Source: Methanomassiliicoccales archaeon (GTDB taxonomy: Archaea; Thermoplasmatota; Thermoplasmata; Methanomassiliicoccales; UBA472). From it: a DNA stretch of 49,742 nucleotides. Shown here one piece after another: positions 26,276 through 34,965 of this stretch; positions within the stretch are counted from its first letter, which is position 1; every line of letters begins with the position of its first letter. Position numbers and translations under genes: made by a program. The stretch covers positions 1 to 49,742 of the forward strand of contig JAJRAK010000016.1 of assembly GCA_028682895.1 (NCBI GenBank). Direction: 5' to 3'. A model generated the notes under the pieces. The model did not search any database, had not been told where the DNA came from, and saw only the letters and a program-made list of their open reading frames with translations.

Positions 26276-26702
26276 TGTCCGGTCTCCTCCCGTCGGTTAA
26301 GATAACAACGCCTTATGATTTCATGAAGGCAATACAATATCCATATTTCGTTCGACGATGGTCTTTTCCGATCACCGCTTTCGTTCTTCCGTGCATCTAT
26401 TAAAAGGGGCGATCGGACCATCAAGCACGGTATGTCGGCTAATAGCTTGTCATATATAGGTATTTCCAAGATAAAGGAAAAATATTGAAATAATTTACGA
26501 TATTCGTATCTATAACCTTATAATGCCTTTGATAAACGTTATTTTAATATCTTTATTGCGGCAATATCCAACAATCCTAGTCTATTTGTCTAATTGAAAT
26601 TTTCATTGGTCTTGATTCCTTATAGCATATAGAAGAAAACGCTGGAAAATGATAATAATATGGTTGACGTTCATGAAAGACAGTCATTTAGGTGAAGTCC
26701 AC
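26276..26702. promoter_or_regulatory. divergent AT-rich region glutamate synthase / HTH-CBS gene
   Basis: 427 bases without a convincing gene. The 65-residue minus-strand frame has no ribosome site or family look. It contains several TATA-like strings. A GATA-TTCG-TATC hairpin (about 26500-26511) and GGTGA (26691-26695) before the plus-strand gene are visible. No RNA gene was recognised. Confidence 0.4.
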
Positions 26703-27338
26703 ATGACATCTTCCCGCACCGCCCTGGTCCCTCAACTTCCGGACCTTGACAAGATCAGGCAGATGAGAAAACGCTTGAACCTCTCCCAGAGGGAGCTGGC
26801 AGGTTTGGCCGGAGTGAGCCAATCCCTCATCGCCAAGATCGAGAGGGGCACCATCGATCCCTCGTACAGCAATGTCCGAAAGATCCTGACAGCGTTCGAG
26901 GAGATAATCAGGAGGCGCAAGGTGGAGGGCGTCCGCACCGGGACCCAGCTCACCGTCGGTGACCTGGCCACGCGTGGTGTGATCTTCGTCACTCCGGACC
27001 AATGCATCGGGGAAGCGGTGGAGAGGATGATGAAGGGGCGCTTCACCCAGCTGCCGGTGATAGTCGGTGAGCGCATCGTCGGCGGACTGACGGACGATGC
27101 TATCAGGGACTATACCATCGAGCAGACCAAGACCAAGAAGAAGACCTATGAGGAGGTCATGCGCACCCGCATCGAGGAGATAATGGATGCGCCGTTCCCG
27201 ATACTGAGCGAGGACACGCCAATAGATCTGGCCTCATTCCATCTGCAGAGGGAGGAGGCCATACTCGTTTCCAGAAAGGGGGCGATCGTCGGCATCCTGA
27301 CCAGTGCCGACTTCCTAAACCTGGGTCTGAACCAGTGA
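26703..27338 (+). CDS. HTH regulator with tandem CBS domains
   Basis: A 211-residue transcription regulator. Residues about 12-70 are a Cro/C1-type helix-turn-helix (MRKRLNLSQRELAGLAGVSQS). Two CBS modules follow (about 85-140 and 150-210), which bind adenine nucleotides or S-adenosylmethionine. The ATG at 26703 has GGTGA 7 nt upstream and is preferred to an upstream ATG without a ribosome site. It is divergent from the glutamate synthase operon, so it may sense energy or methyl status and regulate it. The role is inferred from position only. Confidence 0.87.
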   Translation: MTSSRTALVPQLPDLDKIRQMRKRLNLSQRELAGLAGVSQSLIAKIERGTIDPSYSNVRKILTAFEEIIRRRKVEGVRTGTQLTVGDLATRGVIFVTPDQCIGEAVERMMKGRFTQLPVIVGERIVGGLTDDAIRDYTIEQTKTKKKTYEEVMRTRIEEIMDAPFPILSEDTPIDLASFHLQREEAILVSRKGAIVGILTSADFLNLGLNQ

Positions 27339-27384
27339 CGTTCGAGGATGGCGTTCCTGGACCGCGCACGAAAAGGACGAGGTG

Positions 27385-28005
27385 ATGTCGACGAGACGAA
27401 GGGAGCTGGAGATCGCCCTGCAGTCCTTGGACCGCTTCCATTCTCCCAAGCCGGAGATGGAGCAGTACTCCACGCCGGCGGTGATCGCCGCCGAGATGCT
27501 GTTCGAGGCCCTGGCCAGGGGGCACATAGAAGGAAAGAAGGTGTTGGACCTGGGCTGCGGGACCGGTCCGTTGGGCATCGGGGCGGCCTTACTGGGCGCC
27601 TGCGAGGTCGTCGGTATGGACAAGGACCCCGTCGCCCTGGCGCAGGCAGAGGTGAACGCCGCCAAGCTCGGAGTGCAGATGGACCTCAGGCAAGGAGAGA
27701 TAACCGAGTTCACGGAAAGGGCGGACACGGTCATCATGAACCCGCCCTTCGGCGCTCAGCGGAAAGGGGCGGACAGGCCGTTCCTCACCACTGCCATGCG
27801 ATGCGCCCCGGTGATATATTCTCTGCATCTTAGCCAGACGGAGGATTTCGTCCAGCGTTTCGTCTCCCGCTCCGGGTTCGAGGCCACCCCGCTGAAAAGG
27901 TATAAATTCGGGATCCCTTATATGTTCGAATTCCATAGCAAAGCTAAAAAGGATGTCGACGTAACGTTATTTTCATTCTTACAAAAGGTGTGTTTCAATG
28001 AGTGA
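27385..28005 (+). CDS. METTL5-like S-adenosylmethionine-dependent RNA methyltransferase
   Basis: A 206-residue class I methyltransferase. The SAM loop is VLDLGCGTGPLG (about 53-64), with acidic Asp79 downstream and the amino-methylating motif NPPFG (119-123). The NPPF motif with the KGADRPFL tail resembles archaeal METTL5-type N6-adenine rRNA methylases. A GTG lies 3 nt upstream of the ATG and could be used. The 3' end overlaps csl4 by 8 nt, so it belongs to an RNA-processing operon. Confidence 0.83.
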   Translation: MSTRRRELEIALQSLDRFHSPKPEMEQYSTPAVIAAEMLFEALARGHIEGKKVLDLGCGTGPLGIGAALLGACEVVGMDKDPVALAQAEVNAAKLGVQMDLRQGEITEFTERADTVIMNPPFGAQRKGADRPFLTTAMRCAPVIYSLHLSQTEDFVQRFVSRSGFEATPLKRYKFGIPYMFEFHSKAKKDVDVTLFSFLQKVCFNE

Positions 28006-28579
28006 CAAGAGAAAGGTTTTACCAGGCGACGAGGTGGCAGTGGCTGAGGAGTACCTCCCTGCCGACGGAACTTATGAGGAGGATGGGATAGTCTATTCCG
28101 CCCTTACCGGTGACCTCAGCGTCAATGATTCAGAGAAGACTGTCAGCGTCAAGGCCGAGAACCCCATGGTCTCTTTGGAGATCGGGGACTCCGTGTTCTG
28201 CGAGGTGACCGACGTGCGCGCCTCGATGGCCATCTGCGAGGTCGTAATGGTCGAGGGCCGGTCCCGGAACGTCACTGGCGATACGAACGGTACCATACAC
28301 GTGTCCAAGATATCCCAGGACTACGTGCAGGACGTAGGCCGCGAATACCGCCCCAGCGATATCATACGGGCCAAGGTCATGCAGGTCAGGCCATCCATCC
28401 AGCTCAACACCGCGCACCCGCATTTCGGTGCAGTCAAGTCGCTGTGCCGCAACTGTCGTTCAAAGCTGAGGCGCACCGATAAGGGTCTGTTCTGCGACCT
28501 GTGCGAGGAGTACGAGTCCCGCAAGTTCGCCGACGACTACGGCGACGTGGAAACGATCCTCATCACCGGTAAGGAATGA
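27998..28579 (+). CDS. csl4: exosome subunit Csl4
   Basis: A 193-residue cap protein of the archaeal exosome, which degrades RNA 3' to 5'. It has an N-terminal domain starting KVLPGDEVAVAEEYLPADGTYE, a central S1 RNA-binding domain (about 58-140, GDSVFCEVTDV) and a C-terminal zinc ribbon (CRNC and CDLC). All three domains are family-typical. It overlaps the methyltransferase gene. It lies upstream of a coiled-coil protein and a ThiI-type thiolase in one operon. Confidence 0.95.
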   Translation: MSDKRKVLPGDEVAVAEEYLPADGTYEEDGIVYSALTGDLSVNDSEKTVSVKAENPMVSLEIGDSVFCEVTDVRASMAICEVVMVEGRSRNVTGDTNGTIHVSKISQDYVQDVGREYRPSDIIRAKVMQVRPSIQLNTAHPHFGAVKSLCRNCRSKLRRTDKGLFCDLCEEYESRKFADDYGDVETILITGKE

Positions 28580-28592
28580 AGAGGGACGGGCC

Positions 28593-28775
28593 ATGCCCGA
28601 GACCAACACCGAACTCGCCCGAGAGATAAAGGAGCTCAGGGAGGAGATCCGCCAGATGAAGGAGCTGATCGACCTATTGGTCGCTCTGGTGGTGGAAGAG
28701 GACGACATCGATGACGAGGACATGTCCGAGCTCCTTCTGACCAAGAACACCGACCCTCCCAGGTTCAACAACTGA
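28593..28775 (+). CDS. short coiled-coil acidic protein
   Basis: A 60-residue protein. Residues about 5-35 form an amphipathic heptad (ELAREIKELREEIRQMKEL), followed by an acidic EEDDIDDEDM segment. The stop and the next gene's ATG overlap (TGATG), which argues for real translation. No family was recognised; a scaffold or adaptor for Csl4 or the thiolase is possible but unproven. Confidence 0.65.
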   Translation: MPETNTELAREIKELREEIRQMKELIDLLVALVVEEDDIDDEDMSELLLTKNTDPPRFNN

Positions 28776-29410
28776 TGTCCATGAGACTTATCGCCTTGTT
28801 ATCAGGGGGCATCGATTCCCCGGTGGCCGCATACGTAATGGCAAAGCGCGGAGCGGAGGTCATCCTTCTACATATGGACAACCGCCCCTTCTCCAGTGAC
28901 ATGGGCGTCAAGAAGGCAGGCATGCTGGCCGAGGCGCTGCGCAAGGCGACCGGGCAGGAGATGCCGTTATACCTGGCGCCCCACGGTGAGAACCAAGCGA
29001 TCAACCAACAGAAATGCCAGAGCGCTTACCAGTGCGTCCTGTGCAAGCGCCTCATGCAGATGACCGCGCAGGAGATGGCCACCAAGGTCGGCGCTGTCGG
29101 CATAGTGATGGGCGATTCTTTGGGCCAGGTGGCATCCCAGACCCTCAACAACATCCGGGCCGAGCAGCACGGGCTCAAGATACCGGTCCTGAGGCCGCTC
29201 ATCGGCCTGGACAAGCTGGAGATCGAGCGCTTGGGGATGAGCATCGGCACCTACGAGATTTCGATCATGAGCGACGGGGGCAAGGACTGCTCCGCCGTAC
29301 CGGTCCGGGTCATCACGAACGCATCGGTGCCTGACATACTGGCCGAGGAGGCCAAGGTGGACCTGGCGTCAATGGCGAAGCGTTCCGCAGAAAGGGCGAT
29401 GAGAGCTTAA
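28775..29410 (+). CDS. stand-alone ThiI-type PP-loop sulfurtransferase
   Basis: A 211-residue PP-loop ATPase corresponding to the C-terminal catalytic part of ThiI, the tRNA 4-thiouridine synthase. The PP-loop is SGGIDSPVA (10-18). CVLC (Cys87, Cys90) and Cys172 match the CxxC plus distal Cys arrangement that holds an Fe-S cluster in methanogen ThiI. The THUMP RNA-binding domain and NFLD domain found in full ThiI are absent, so another protein probably supplies RNA binding. The ATG at 28775 overlaps the preceding stop; ATG 28781 is the alternative. It is convergent with the next gene, overlapping by 4 nt. Confidence 0.85.
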   Translation: MSMRLIALLSGGIDSPVAAYVMAKRGAEVILLHMDNRPFSSDMGVKKAGMLAEALRKATGQEMPLYLAPHGENQAINQQKCQSAYQCVLCKRLMQMTAQEMATKVGAVGIVMGDSLGQVASQTLNNIRAEQHGLKIPVLRPLIGLDKLEIERLGMSIGTYEISIMSDGGKDCSAVPVRVITNASVPDILAEEAKVDLASMAKRSAERAMRA

Positions 29411-29670
29411 AGGCCGGGATATCGGCTGCAGGAGAGGCCCACTTCCGGATCGTAGATCAGGTCGGACGTGATCTTCCTGACATACCTGGCCTGGACCCTG
29501 GAAACGTACAGGGTGTGCTTCCCTACCTTTATCACGATATCGCTGGGCTTGGACGGCTTCATGGCCACCGGGAGCAGGACCGGGCCGGAGCAGGTGGTGC
29601 ATACTCGGTAGTCCTGACCGTTCTGTTCAATAAAATCTATCACACTCTGGTCGACAGCGATGTCGGACAT
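29407..29670 (-). CDS. small protein with a CxxC motif
   Basis: Unrecognised 87-residue protein. It has CTTC near residue 24-27 and a later Cys, with a central mixed beta region (IVIKVGKHTLYVSRVQARYV). It ends against the ThiI-type gene. A TATA-like GTTAAATACG on the minus strand lies about 27 nt before the ATG, predicting a leaderless mRNA. No function is assigned. Confidence 0.65.
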   Translation of the reverse strand: MSDIAVDQSVIDFIEQNGQDYRVCTTCSGPVLLPVAMKPSKPSDIVIKVGKHTLYVSRVQARYVRKITSDLIYDPEVGLSCSRYPGL

Positions 29671-29761
29671 CGTCCTTCGCTTAAGGGCATCCCGTATTTA
29701 ACATGAGCGACATCAATGACATCGGAGCAAAATTATCTATCACCAAGTCAATGACCAGTGC
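29671..29761. promoter_or_regulatory. divergent promoters with predicted leaderless starts
   Basis: The minus-strand TATA (about 29692-29700) and plus-strand AAAATTATC (about 29729-29737) each lie about 27 nt from the respective start codon. Confidence 0.5.
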
Positions 29762-30226
29762 GTGAAGGTCGTTTTGGACACGTCCGCGCTCTTCGGGCTG
29801 GAACAGGTGCCCCCGGAATGGGAGGCGTTCATCACCGAAGGCGTGCTGACGGAGCTGGAGAAATACGGGGACCGCCGGGCGGAGAACCTGCTGGCCGTCC
29901 TGAAGGTATCGCAGGCCACGTCGCAGACGGTCCGAAAGGTCATGCAGGCGGCCAAGGGCACTGGTGACTCAGCACGCCTCTCTCCGGTGGACGTAGAGGT
30001 GCTGGCGCTCGCTCTGGAGCTCGAAGCGGTGATAATCACCGACGATTATTCCATCCAGAACCTTGCCACCGTCCTCAAGGTCGCGTACCGACCGTCAGGT
30101 ATGAAAGGCATAACCAAGGTCATCAGGTGGAACTATCTGTGCAGCGGCTGCGGGAAGGTCTTCAAGGAGCAACACCCGGACTGTCCGGTGTGCGGCTCCC
30201 CTCTGCGTACCACGCGAAGACGCTGA
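29762..30226 (+). CDS. nob1: rRNA maturation endonuclease Nob1
   Basis: A 154-residue PIN-domain nuclease that cuts the 3' end of 16S rRNA. The PIN core has Asp6 (VLDTSALF), acidic Glu31/Glu34, Asp77 and Asp94/Asp95 (TDDYSIQN). The C-terminal zinc ribbon has Cys127, Cys130, Cys141 and Cys144. The GTG start fits the family N-terminus MKVVLDTSALF. The predicted transcript is leaderless. Its stop directly abuts the stop of proC on the other strand (TGATCA). Confidence 0.92.
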   Translation: MKVVLDTSALFGLEQVPPEWEAFITEGVLTELEKYGDRRAENLLAVLKVSQATSQTVRKVMQAAKGTGDSARLSPVDVEVLALALELEAVIITDDYSIQNLATVLKVAYRPSGMKGITKVIRWNYLCSGCGKVFKEQHPDCPVCGSPLRTTRRR

Positions 30227-31033
30227 TCAGTTCTTCTCGCCCATTTCCCTGCTCTTGTTGGCTGCTGCCTCGACGGCATCGATGAAGGCACCGCGCACCG
30301 CGGCCTCCTCCAATATCCTGATGCCTTCGATGGTGGTCCCGCCCGGGGATGTGACCATGTCCTTCAGCTCACCGGGGTGCTTCTTCGTCTCCAGGTAGGT
30401 CTTCCCCGCTCCGATGACGGTCTGCGCCGACAATTGCAGCGCCACGTCCCTAGGGAGTCCAGCGAGCACGCCACCGTCGGCCATGGCCTCGATGATCATG
30501 TAGATGTACGCAGGCCCGCTACCGCTGAGCCCGGTCACCGCGTCCAGCAGCTTCTCGTCCAGACAGAAGGCGACGCCCACGGAGTTCAATACCTTCTGTA
30601 CCGTCTCCTTGTCCTCCTTCTTGACGCACTTGCCCATGGCGAACCCGGAGGCGGACTCGCCTACCAGGCAAGGCTGGTTGGGCATGACGCGAACGACGCG
30701 AACGCCTTGGTTGATATGCGATTCGATGAACGATATCTTGACACCGGCGGCAATGGATATCAGAAGATGGGCGCTCGTGAGATATGGCTTCATCTCATCG
30801 AGCACATTGCCGACCTGGTTCGGTTTTACGGCAAGGACCAATACCTCCGAGGAACGGACGACCTCGATGTTGTCCGAGACCGTGCGAACGCCAGCGGTCC
30901 TGGTGATATACTCCCGTCTCTCGGGCACTATCTCGCTCGCTACCACTTCCTCGGCCTTGGCCATTCCCGCTGAGATGATACCCTTCATCAAGGCCTCGGC
31001 CATGTTGCCTGCACCGATAAATCCGATCTTCAA
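30227..31033 (-). CDS. proC: pyrroline-5-carboxylate reductase
   Basis: A 268-residue NAD(P)H-dependent enzyme for the last step of proline synthesis. It begins [18 protein letters not shown], the Rossmann dinucleotide site, and carries the family signature [24 protein letters not shown]. The TTG at 31033 is favoured, since GGTGA lies 4 nt upstream and the protein then starts at the usual residue; a TTG at 31048 would place that site inside the gene. A TATA-like ATTAATACG lies upstream on the minus strand. It is transcribed alone. Confidence 0.94.
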   Translation of the reverse strand: MKIGFIGAGNMAEALMKGIISAGMAKAEEVVASEIVPERREYITRTAGVRTVSDNIEVVRSSEVLVLAVKPNQVGNVLDEMKPYLTSAHLLISIAAGVKISFIESHINQGVRVVRVMPNQPCLVGESASGFAMGKCVKKEDKETVQKVLNSVGVAFCLDEKLLDAVTGLSGSGPAYIYMIIEAMADGGVLAGLPRDVALQLSAQTVIGAGKTYLETKKHPGELKDMVTSPGGTTIEGIRILEEAAVRGAFIDAVEAAANKSREMGEKN

Positions 31034-31270
31034 TCTCTCACCTGCCAATGGCGGCCTTTCCTCTATGTCCCCGGTCGTATTAATCTGATTGGTCCGATGC
31101 AGCGTGCCGGTATCTCAGCATCACTACAACAGTCCTTCTGCACACTGGCATATCTCACATCGAACGTTCGTCCCCGTCCAAATCGCCCGTGAACGGTCGC
31201 GATCTATGACCATTCATCTTCAGGATATTAAAAAAGTTCATTATCGTTTTGCATAATTTAACAGGGTATA

Positions 31271-31354
31271 TTTTGATATTATCGTACACATGAAATATAA
31301 CTAACTGGTCATACCAAAAAAATCATCCAATTTCATCATTATCAAATATCAAAA
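31271..31354. repeat. 10-bp inverted repeat upstream of fpoA
   Basis: TTTTGATATT (31271-31280) has an exact inverted copy AATATCAAAA (31345-31354) that abuts the TATA box. It may be paired sites for a regulator of the fpo operon. The earlier part of this gap (31049-31270) holds a 10-bp palindrome CGAACGTTCG (31161-31170) and no gene. Confidence 0.4.
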
Positions 31355-31355
31355 G

Positions 31356-31363
31356 TATAAATA
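31356..31363 (+). promoter_or_regulatory. TATA box of the fpo operon
   Basis: TATAAATA, preceded by a purine BRE-like AAAAG, is centred about 27 nt before the fpoA ATG at 31386. Transcription should therefore start at the ATG, without a leader. Confidence 0.75.
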
Positions 31364-31385
31364 ACGGAAGCAGTATCCCCCTACA

Positions 31386-31745
31386 ATGCTCGTAGACGAC
31401 TATTTCCCGGTTGCAATCTTTGCTCTGGTGGCTCTACTGATTCCCTTCGTTGCCATTTTTACGGGGAAGCTATTCAGACCGACGAAGCACGCTGAGCTGA
31501 GAGAGACCACCTACGAGTGCGGTGAGAGGCCCATCGGAGTGGCCCAGATCCAATTCCATGTCCAGTTCTATATTTACGCCATCATATTCGTGGCCTTCGA
31601 TATCGTTACCGTTTTTCTTCTCATTTGGGCCATGTCCTTTGAAGGACTCTCCGACATCGCAAAGATCTCTGCGATCGCGTTCCTCGTCATCATGCTCGCA
31701 GGCGTTTTCTACTCATTGAAGAAGGAGAAGATACTATGGATATAG
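31386..31745 (+). CDS. fpoA: Fpo complex subunit A (NuoA-like)
   Basis: A 119-residue membrane subunit of the F420H2 dehydrogenase-type complex I. Three helices are seen, with the conserved loop TTYECGERPIG between the first two, which in complex I takes part in quinone-site coupling. It is the first gene of the operon; the predicted message is leaderless. It overlaps fpoB by 10 nt. Length and motif are typical. Confidence 0.93.
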   Translation: MLVDDYFPVAIFALVALLIPFVAIFTGKLFRPTKHAELRETTYECGERPIGVAQIQFHVQFYIYAIIFVAFDIVTVFLLIWAMSFEGLSDIAKISAIAFLVIMLAGVFYSLKKEKILWI

Positions 31746-32299
31746 ACCTGTCATTCCAGGCCATGACCATGACCACCAAGCAGTTCGCTGAGATGACCAA
31801 GACCATGACCCGTGAGGTCATGGTGGCCACCGGCGGCAAGAAGCTGGTCGATAAGATTACCGCCCCTATATGGTCCTGGGGCCAGAGGAACTCCGTCTAT
31901 CCATTGCACTTTGGTATCGCCTGCTGCGCCCTGGAAATGGCCGCTGCCGGCGGTCCTCGTTACGACGCTGAGCGTCTAGGTATCGTTTTCAGATCTTCTC
32001 CAAGGCAGTCCGATGTGCTTCTCGTCAACGGCTGGATATCCGCCAAGATCCGTCCGGCGCTGAAGGCCTTGTACGAGCAGATGCCGGCGCCGAAGTGGGT
32101 CGTCGCCATGGGCGAGTGCACCATCTCCGGCGGTCCCTGGTACGATGCATACAACGTGATACAGGGCATGGACACTTTCATCCCCGTCGATGTCTACATT
32201 CCCGGATGCCCGAGCCGCCCTGAGGCTATGATCCAGGGTTTCAATATGATATGTCAAAAGATGACCGCTGAGAACCGCGGTAGCTTCTTGGACGACTGA
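31736..32299 (+). CDS. fpoB: Fpo complex subunit B (NuoB-like, N2 cluster)
   Basis: A 187-residue hydrophilic subunit carrying the terminal N2 [4Fe-4S] cluster. The ligands are the tandem Cys63-Cys64 in IACCALEM, Cys128 in MGECTIS and Cys158 in PGCPSRP. A 45-residue N-terminal extension with Met/Thr-rich sequence precedes the core. The cluster passes electrons to the membrane carrier, probably not a quinone in this group. It starts inside the end of fpoA. Confidence 0.96.
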   Translation: MDIDLSFQAMTMTTKQFAEMTKTMTREVMVATGGKKLVDKITAPIWSWGQRNSVYPLHFGIACCALEMAAAGGPRYDAERLGIVFRSSPRQSDVLLVNGWISAKIRPALKALYEQMPAPKWVVAMGECTISGGPWYDAYNVIQGMDTFIPVDVYIPGCPSRPEAMIQGFNMICQKMTAENRGSFLDD

Positions 32300-32308
32300 G
32301 GTGCTAAC

Positions 32309-32785
32309 ATGAGCCAAGTTATTGTTTACGATAAGCCCGACAGGTCCGAAGAGGACGTCGCTAACGCCATCAAGTCCAAGTTCTCCGCGGTCGAGGTGCT
32401 GAAGGTAGCCCCGCGCAAGATATTCCTTAAGGTGAACAGGGAGAACTTCCTGGACGTCTGTAAGTACATGAAGGACGAGCTTTCGTTCGAGCATAACTCC
32501 TGCGTCAGCCCCGTCGACTACATGGACCATTTCACTGTTGTTTATCATATATCCTCGTGGACAAACCAGATCATGGCGGAGGTCCATGTGGACCTGCCCC
32601 GCGACGACCCTGTCGTGGATTCCATCACCCCTCTTTGGGGCGGAGCCAACTGGCATGAGAGGGAGGCGTTCGATCTCATGGGCGTCGTCTTCAAGGGACA
32701 TCCCGACCTGCGTCGCATCATGCTGCCCGAGGAGTTCAAGTTCCACCCCCTGAGGAAGGACTTCATCGTTGGAAGGAGGGTCTGA
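32309..32785 (+). CDS. fpoC: Fpo complex subunit C (NuoC-like)
   Basis: A 158-residue peripheral subunit of the connecting module. It has the NuoC signature [17 protein letters not shown] and ends with [10 protein letters not shown]. The ATG follows fpoB after 9 nt. It lies one base ahead of the fpoD start and is probably translated together with it. No NuoCD fusion is present. Confidence 0.95.
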   Translation: MSQVIVYDKPDRSEEDVANAIKSKFSAVEVLKVAPRKIFLKVNRENFLDVCKYMKDELSFEHNSCVSPVDYMDHFTVVYHISSWTNQIMAEVHVDLPRDDPVVDSITPLWGGANWHEREAFDLMGVVFKGHPDLRRIMLPEEFKFHPLRKDFIVGRRV

Positions 32786-32786
32786 G

Positions 32787-33872
32787 ATGTCGGATGAGAT
32801 GTGGGTCAACATGGGTCCCCAGCACCCCTTCAACCATGGTCTGTGGAACCTTAGGGTAAGGCTGAACGGAGAGACGATAACGGCCGCTGAGCCGATCATC
32901 GGTTACTTGCACCGCGGATGGGAGAAGATGGTTGAGAACCGCACCTACTCTCAGATCGTCCCGTTGGCCGACCGTCTATGCTACGGTTCGTCCCTTTCTT
33001 GGAATCACCTTTACTGCCTGTCTGCGGAGAGGCTTTACGGAGTAGAGGCCCCGACCCGGGCCAAGTACATCCGCGTGGTCGCCTTGGAACTGCAGCGCAT
33101 CACCTCCCACCTGTGCTGGTTGATGGCCGTCGGTACCGACCTGGGCAGCTACACCATCATGACCTGGACCATCAGGGAGAGGGAGCTGTTCCTCGACCTG
33201 CTGTGCCAGCTGAGCGGTGCGCGCATGACGTACAACTATTGCCGCATCGGCGGGGTCAGGAGCGACATCCCCGAGAACTTCGAGCGCGATGTCAACCGCA
33301 CCCTGGACGAGTTCGAGAAGCGCCTCCGCGACATAGAGGCGCTTTGCGACGAGAACGAGCCGTTCCTGATGAGGACGGTCGGCATCGGTAAGATAGATGC
33401 CAAGACGGCCATGAACCTGGGACTCACCGGTCCCATCATGAGGGCCAGCGGGGTCGAGATGGACCTGCGCCGGCTCGACCCGTACGAGGTCTATCAGGAC
33501 ATGAAGTTCGATATATGCTATGCCACCGATGGCGACGTGTACGCTCGATACCGCGTCCGCATCGACGAGATGCGCGAGAGCGCCAAGATCGTCCGCCAAG
33601 CCTTGGCAGAGATGCCCAAGGGCCCCGTTCGGGTCAAGGTGCCCCGTTGCCCGCCGAAGGGAACGGTCGCCTGCCACGTCGAGGACCCCCGCGGTGAATC
33701 ATTGATGTACATCGTCAGTGACGGCACGGAGAGGCCGTACCGCCTGAAGGTGCGCTCGCCGAATTTCGTCAACCTGTCCGCATCCCCGGCCATGTTGCTC
33801 GGCTTCAAGATATCTGACGTCCCGGCCATCATGGGCGTGATGGACATGTGCATAGGAGAAACGGACAGGTGA
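32787..33872 (+). CDS. fpoD: Fpo complex subunit D (NuoD-like, 49 kDa)
   Basis: A 361-residue subunit that with FpoB forms the site where the membrane electron carrier binds. It begins MSDEMWVNMGPQHPFNHG; the HPFNHG stretch corresponds to the quinone-site His motif of complex I. The NiFe-binding Cys pairs of related hydrogenases are absent, as expected. ATG 32787 is preferred over an in-frame ATG at 32769 inside fpoC because homology starts here. Confidence 0.96.
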   Translation: MSDEMWVNMGPQHPFNHGLWNLRVRLNGETITAAEPIIGYLHRGWEKMVENRTYSQIVPLADRLCYGSSLSWNHLYCLSAERLYGVEAPTRAKYIRVVALELQRITSHLCWLMAVGTDLGSYTIMTWTIRERELFLDLLCQLSGARMTYNYCRIGGVRSDIPENFERDVNRTLDEFEKRLRDIEALCDENEPFLMRTVGIGKIDAKTAMNLGLTGPIMRASGVEMDLRRLDPYEVYQDMKFDICYATDGDVYARYRVRIDEMRESAKIVRQALAEMPKGPVRVKVPRCPPKGTVACHVEDPRGESLMYIVSDGTERPYRLKVRSPNFVNLSASPAMLLGFKISDVPAIMGVMDMCIGETDR

Positions 33873-33876
33873 TCAA

Positions 33877-34965
33877 ATGTCGACACTCTATCACGAACTG
33901 ACCAATTTCACCGAGTGGCTATTAGGTTTGGTCGCCTCGCTTCTCGACTGGACAAAATTAGGATTTCTGAGCGACTTTGGCGATTGGTTGCAGACCGAGC
34001 CGGTGGTCACCCTCGTGGCCACTCTGTTGGTCGCGGTCATATTCCTGATCACCGCCATGATGTTCGGTCTTTGTTTCATTTGGGAGGAAAGGAAGTTCCT
34101 GGGAAGGTTCATGGACCGCCGTGGTACCCAGGTAGGTATGCTCGGTTTCTTCCAGAACTTCGCTGACGGTATCAAGGTCGTCCTCAAGGAGCACATAGTT
34201 CCCAAGGACTCCGACCATGCCCTTTTCGAGATGGCCATATTTGCTTACCTGGCGTCCACCTTCATGCTTTTCGGGTGCATCCCGTTCAGCGACAATTTCG
34301 CCGTGTTCCCCAACGTCAACCTGGCCGTGCTACTTGGGATAGCGATATTCTCCTTCGGTCCGTTCGCCATCCTGGTCGGCGGATGGGCGTCCAACAACAA
34401 GTTCACTCTGATCGGTGGTATGAGAGCGGCGGCGCAGTTGATCGCTCTGGAGATACCGCTTCTATTGTGCGTCGTCTCCGTGGTCGTATTGACCGGCGAT
34501 CTCTCTTTCGTCGGAATAGTGAGCTGGCAGGAGCATAACATTTGGCTCATCGTTCCTCTGTTCATCGGTGCGGTCACCTTCTTCGTGGCCTCTGTCGGTG
34601 AGTCCGAGCGTATCCCGTTCGACCTGCCCGAGGCCGAGGCCGAGCTCGTGGAAGGATGGGCGACCGAGTACGGTGATGTGAGATGGGGCCTGCAGATGGC
34701 CTCTGATTACTTCCGTGCCTACATCCTCTGCGGGCTGTTCACCATGCTCTTCCTGGGCGGATGGGCCGGCCCCGATTTCATATGGGCCGAGGCATGGTAC
34801 CTCGCTAAGACGTTCATAGTGTTCTTCTTCTTCATATGGGTCAGGGCCGCTACCGTGAGGATCAGGACCGACCAGATATTGAAATTGGGTTGGAGACGGC
34901 TCCTCCCCCTGGCCGTGCTCAACCTGTTCGTGGCGATCGCCCTTAAGCTCGCGGGGGTGTTCTGA
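33877..34965 (+). CDS. fpoH: Fpo complex subunit H (NuoH-like)
   Basis: A 362-residue membrane subunit with about eight helices, linking the electron module to the proton-pumping arm. The conserved acidic loop is PFDLPEAEAELVEGW. The short ATG gap after fpoD (4 nt) and the TGATG overlap with fpoI show tight coupling. Length is as in Methanosarcina. Confidence 0.96.
   Translation: MSTLYHELTNFTEWLLGLVASLLDWTKLGFLSDFGDWLQTEPVVTLVATLLVAVIFLITAMMFGLCFIWEERKFLGRFMDRRGTQVGMLGFFQNFADGIKVVLKEHIVPKDSDHALFEMAIFAYLASTFMLFGCIPFSDNFAVFPNVNLAVLLGIAIFSFGPFAILVGGWASNNKFTLIGGMRAAAQLIALEIPLLLCVVSVVVLTGDLSFVGIVSWQEHNIWLIVPLFIGAVTFFVASVGESERIPFDLPEAEAELVEGWATEYGDVRWGLQMASDYFRAYILCGLFTMLFLGGWAGPDFIWAEAWYLAKTFIVFFFFIWVRAATVRIRTDQILKLGWRRLLPLAVLNLFVAIALKLAGVF

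Noticed and set aside
26272-26469. 65-residue minus-strand frame upstream of glutamate synthase
   Set aside because: No ribosome site, no recognisable pattern, and it overlaps the gltB1 ribosome site region.
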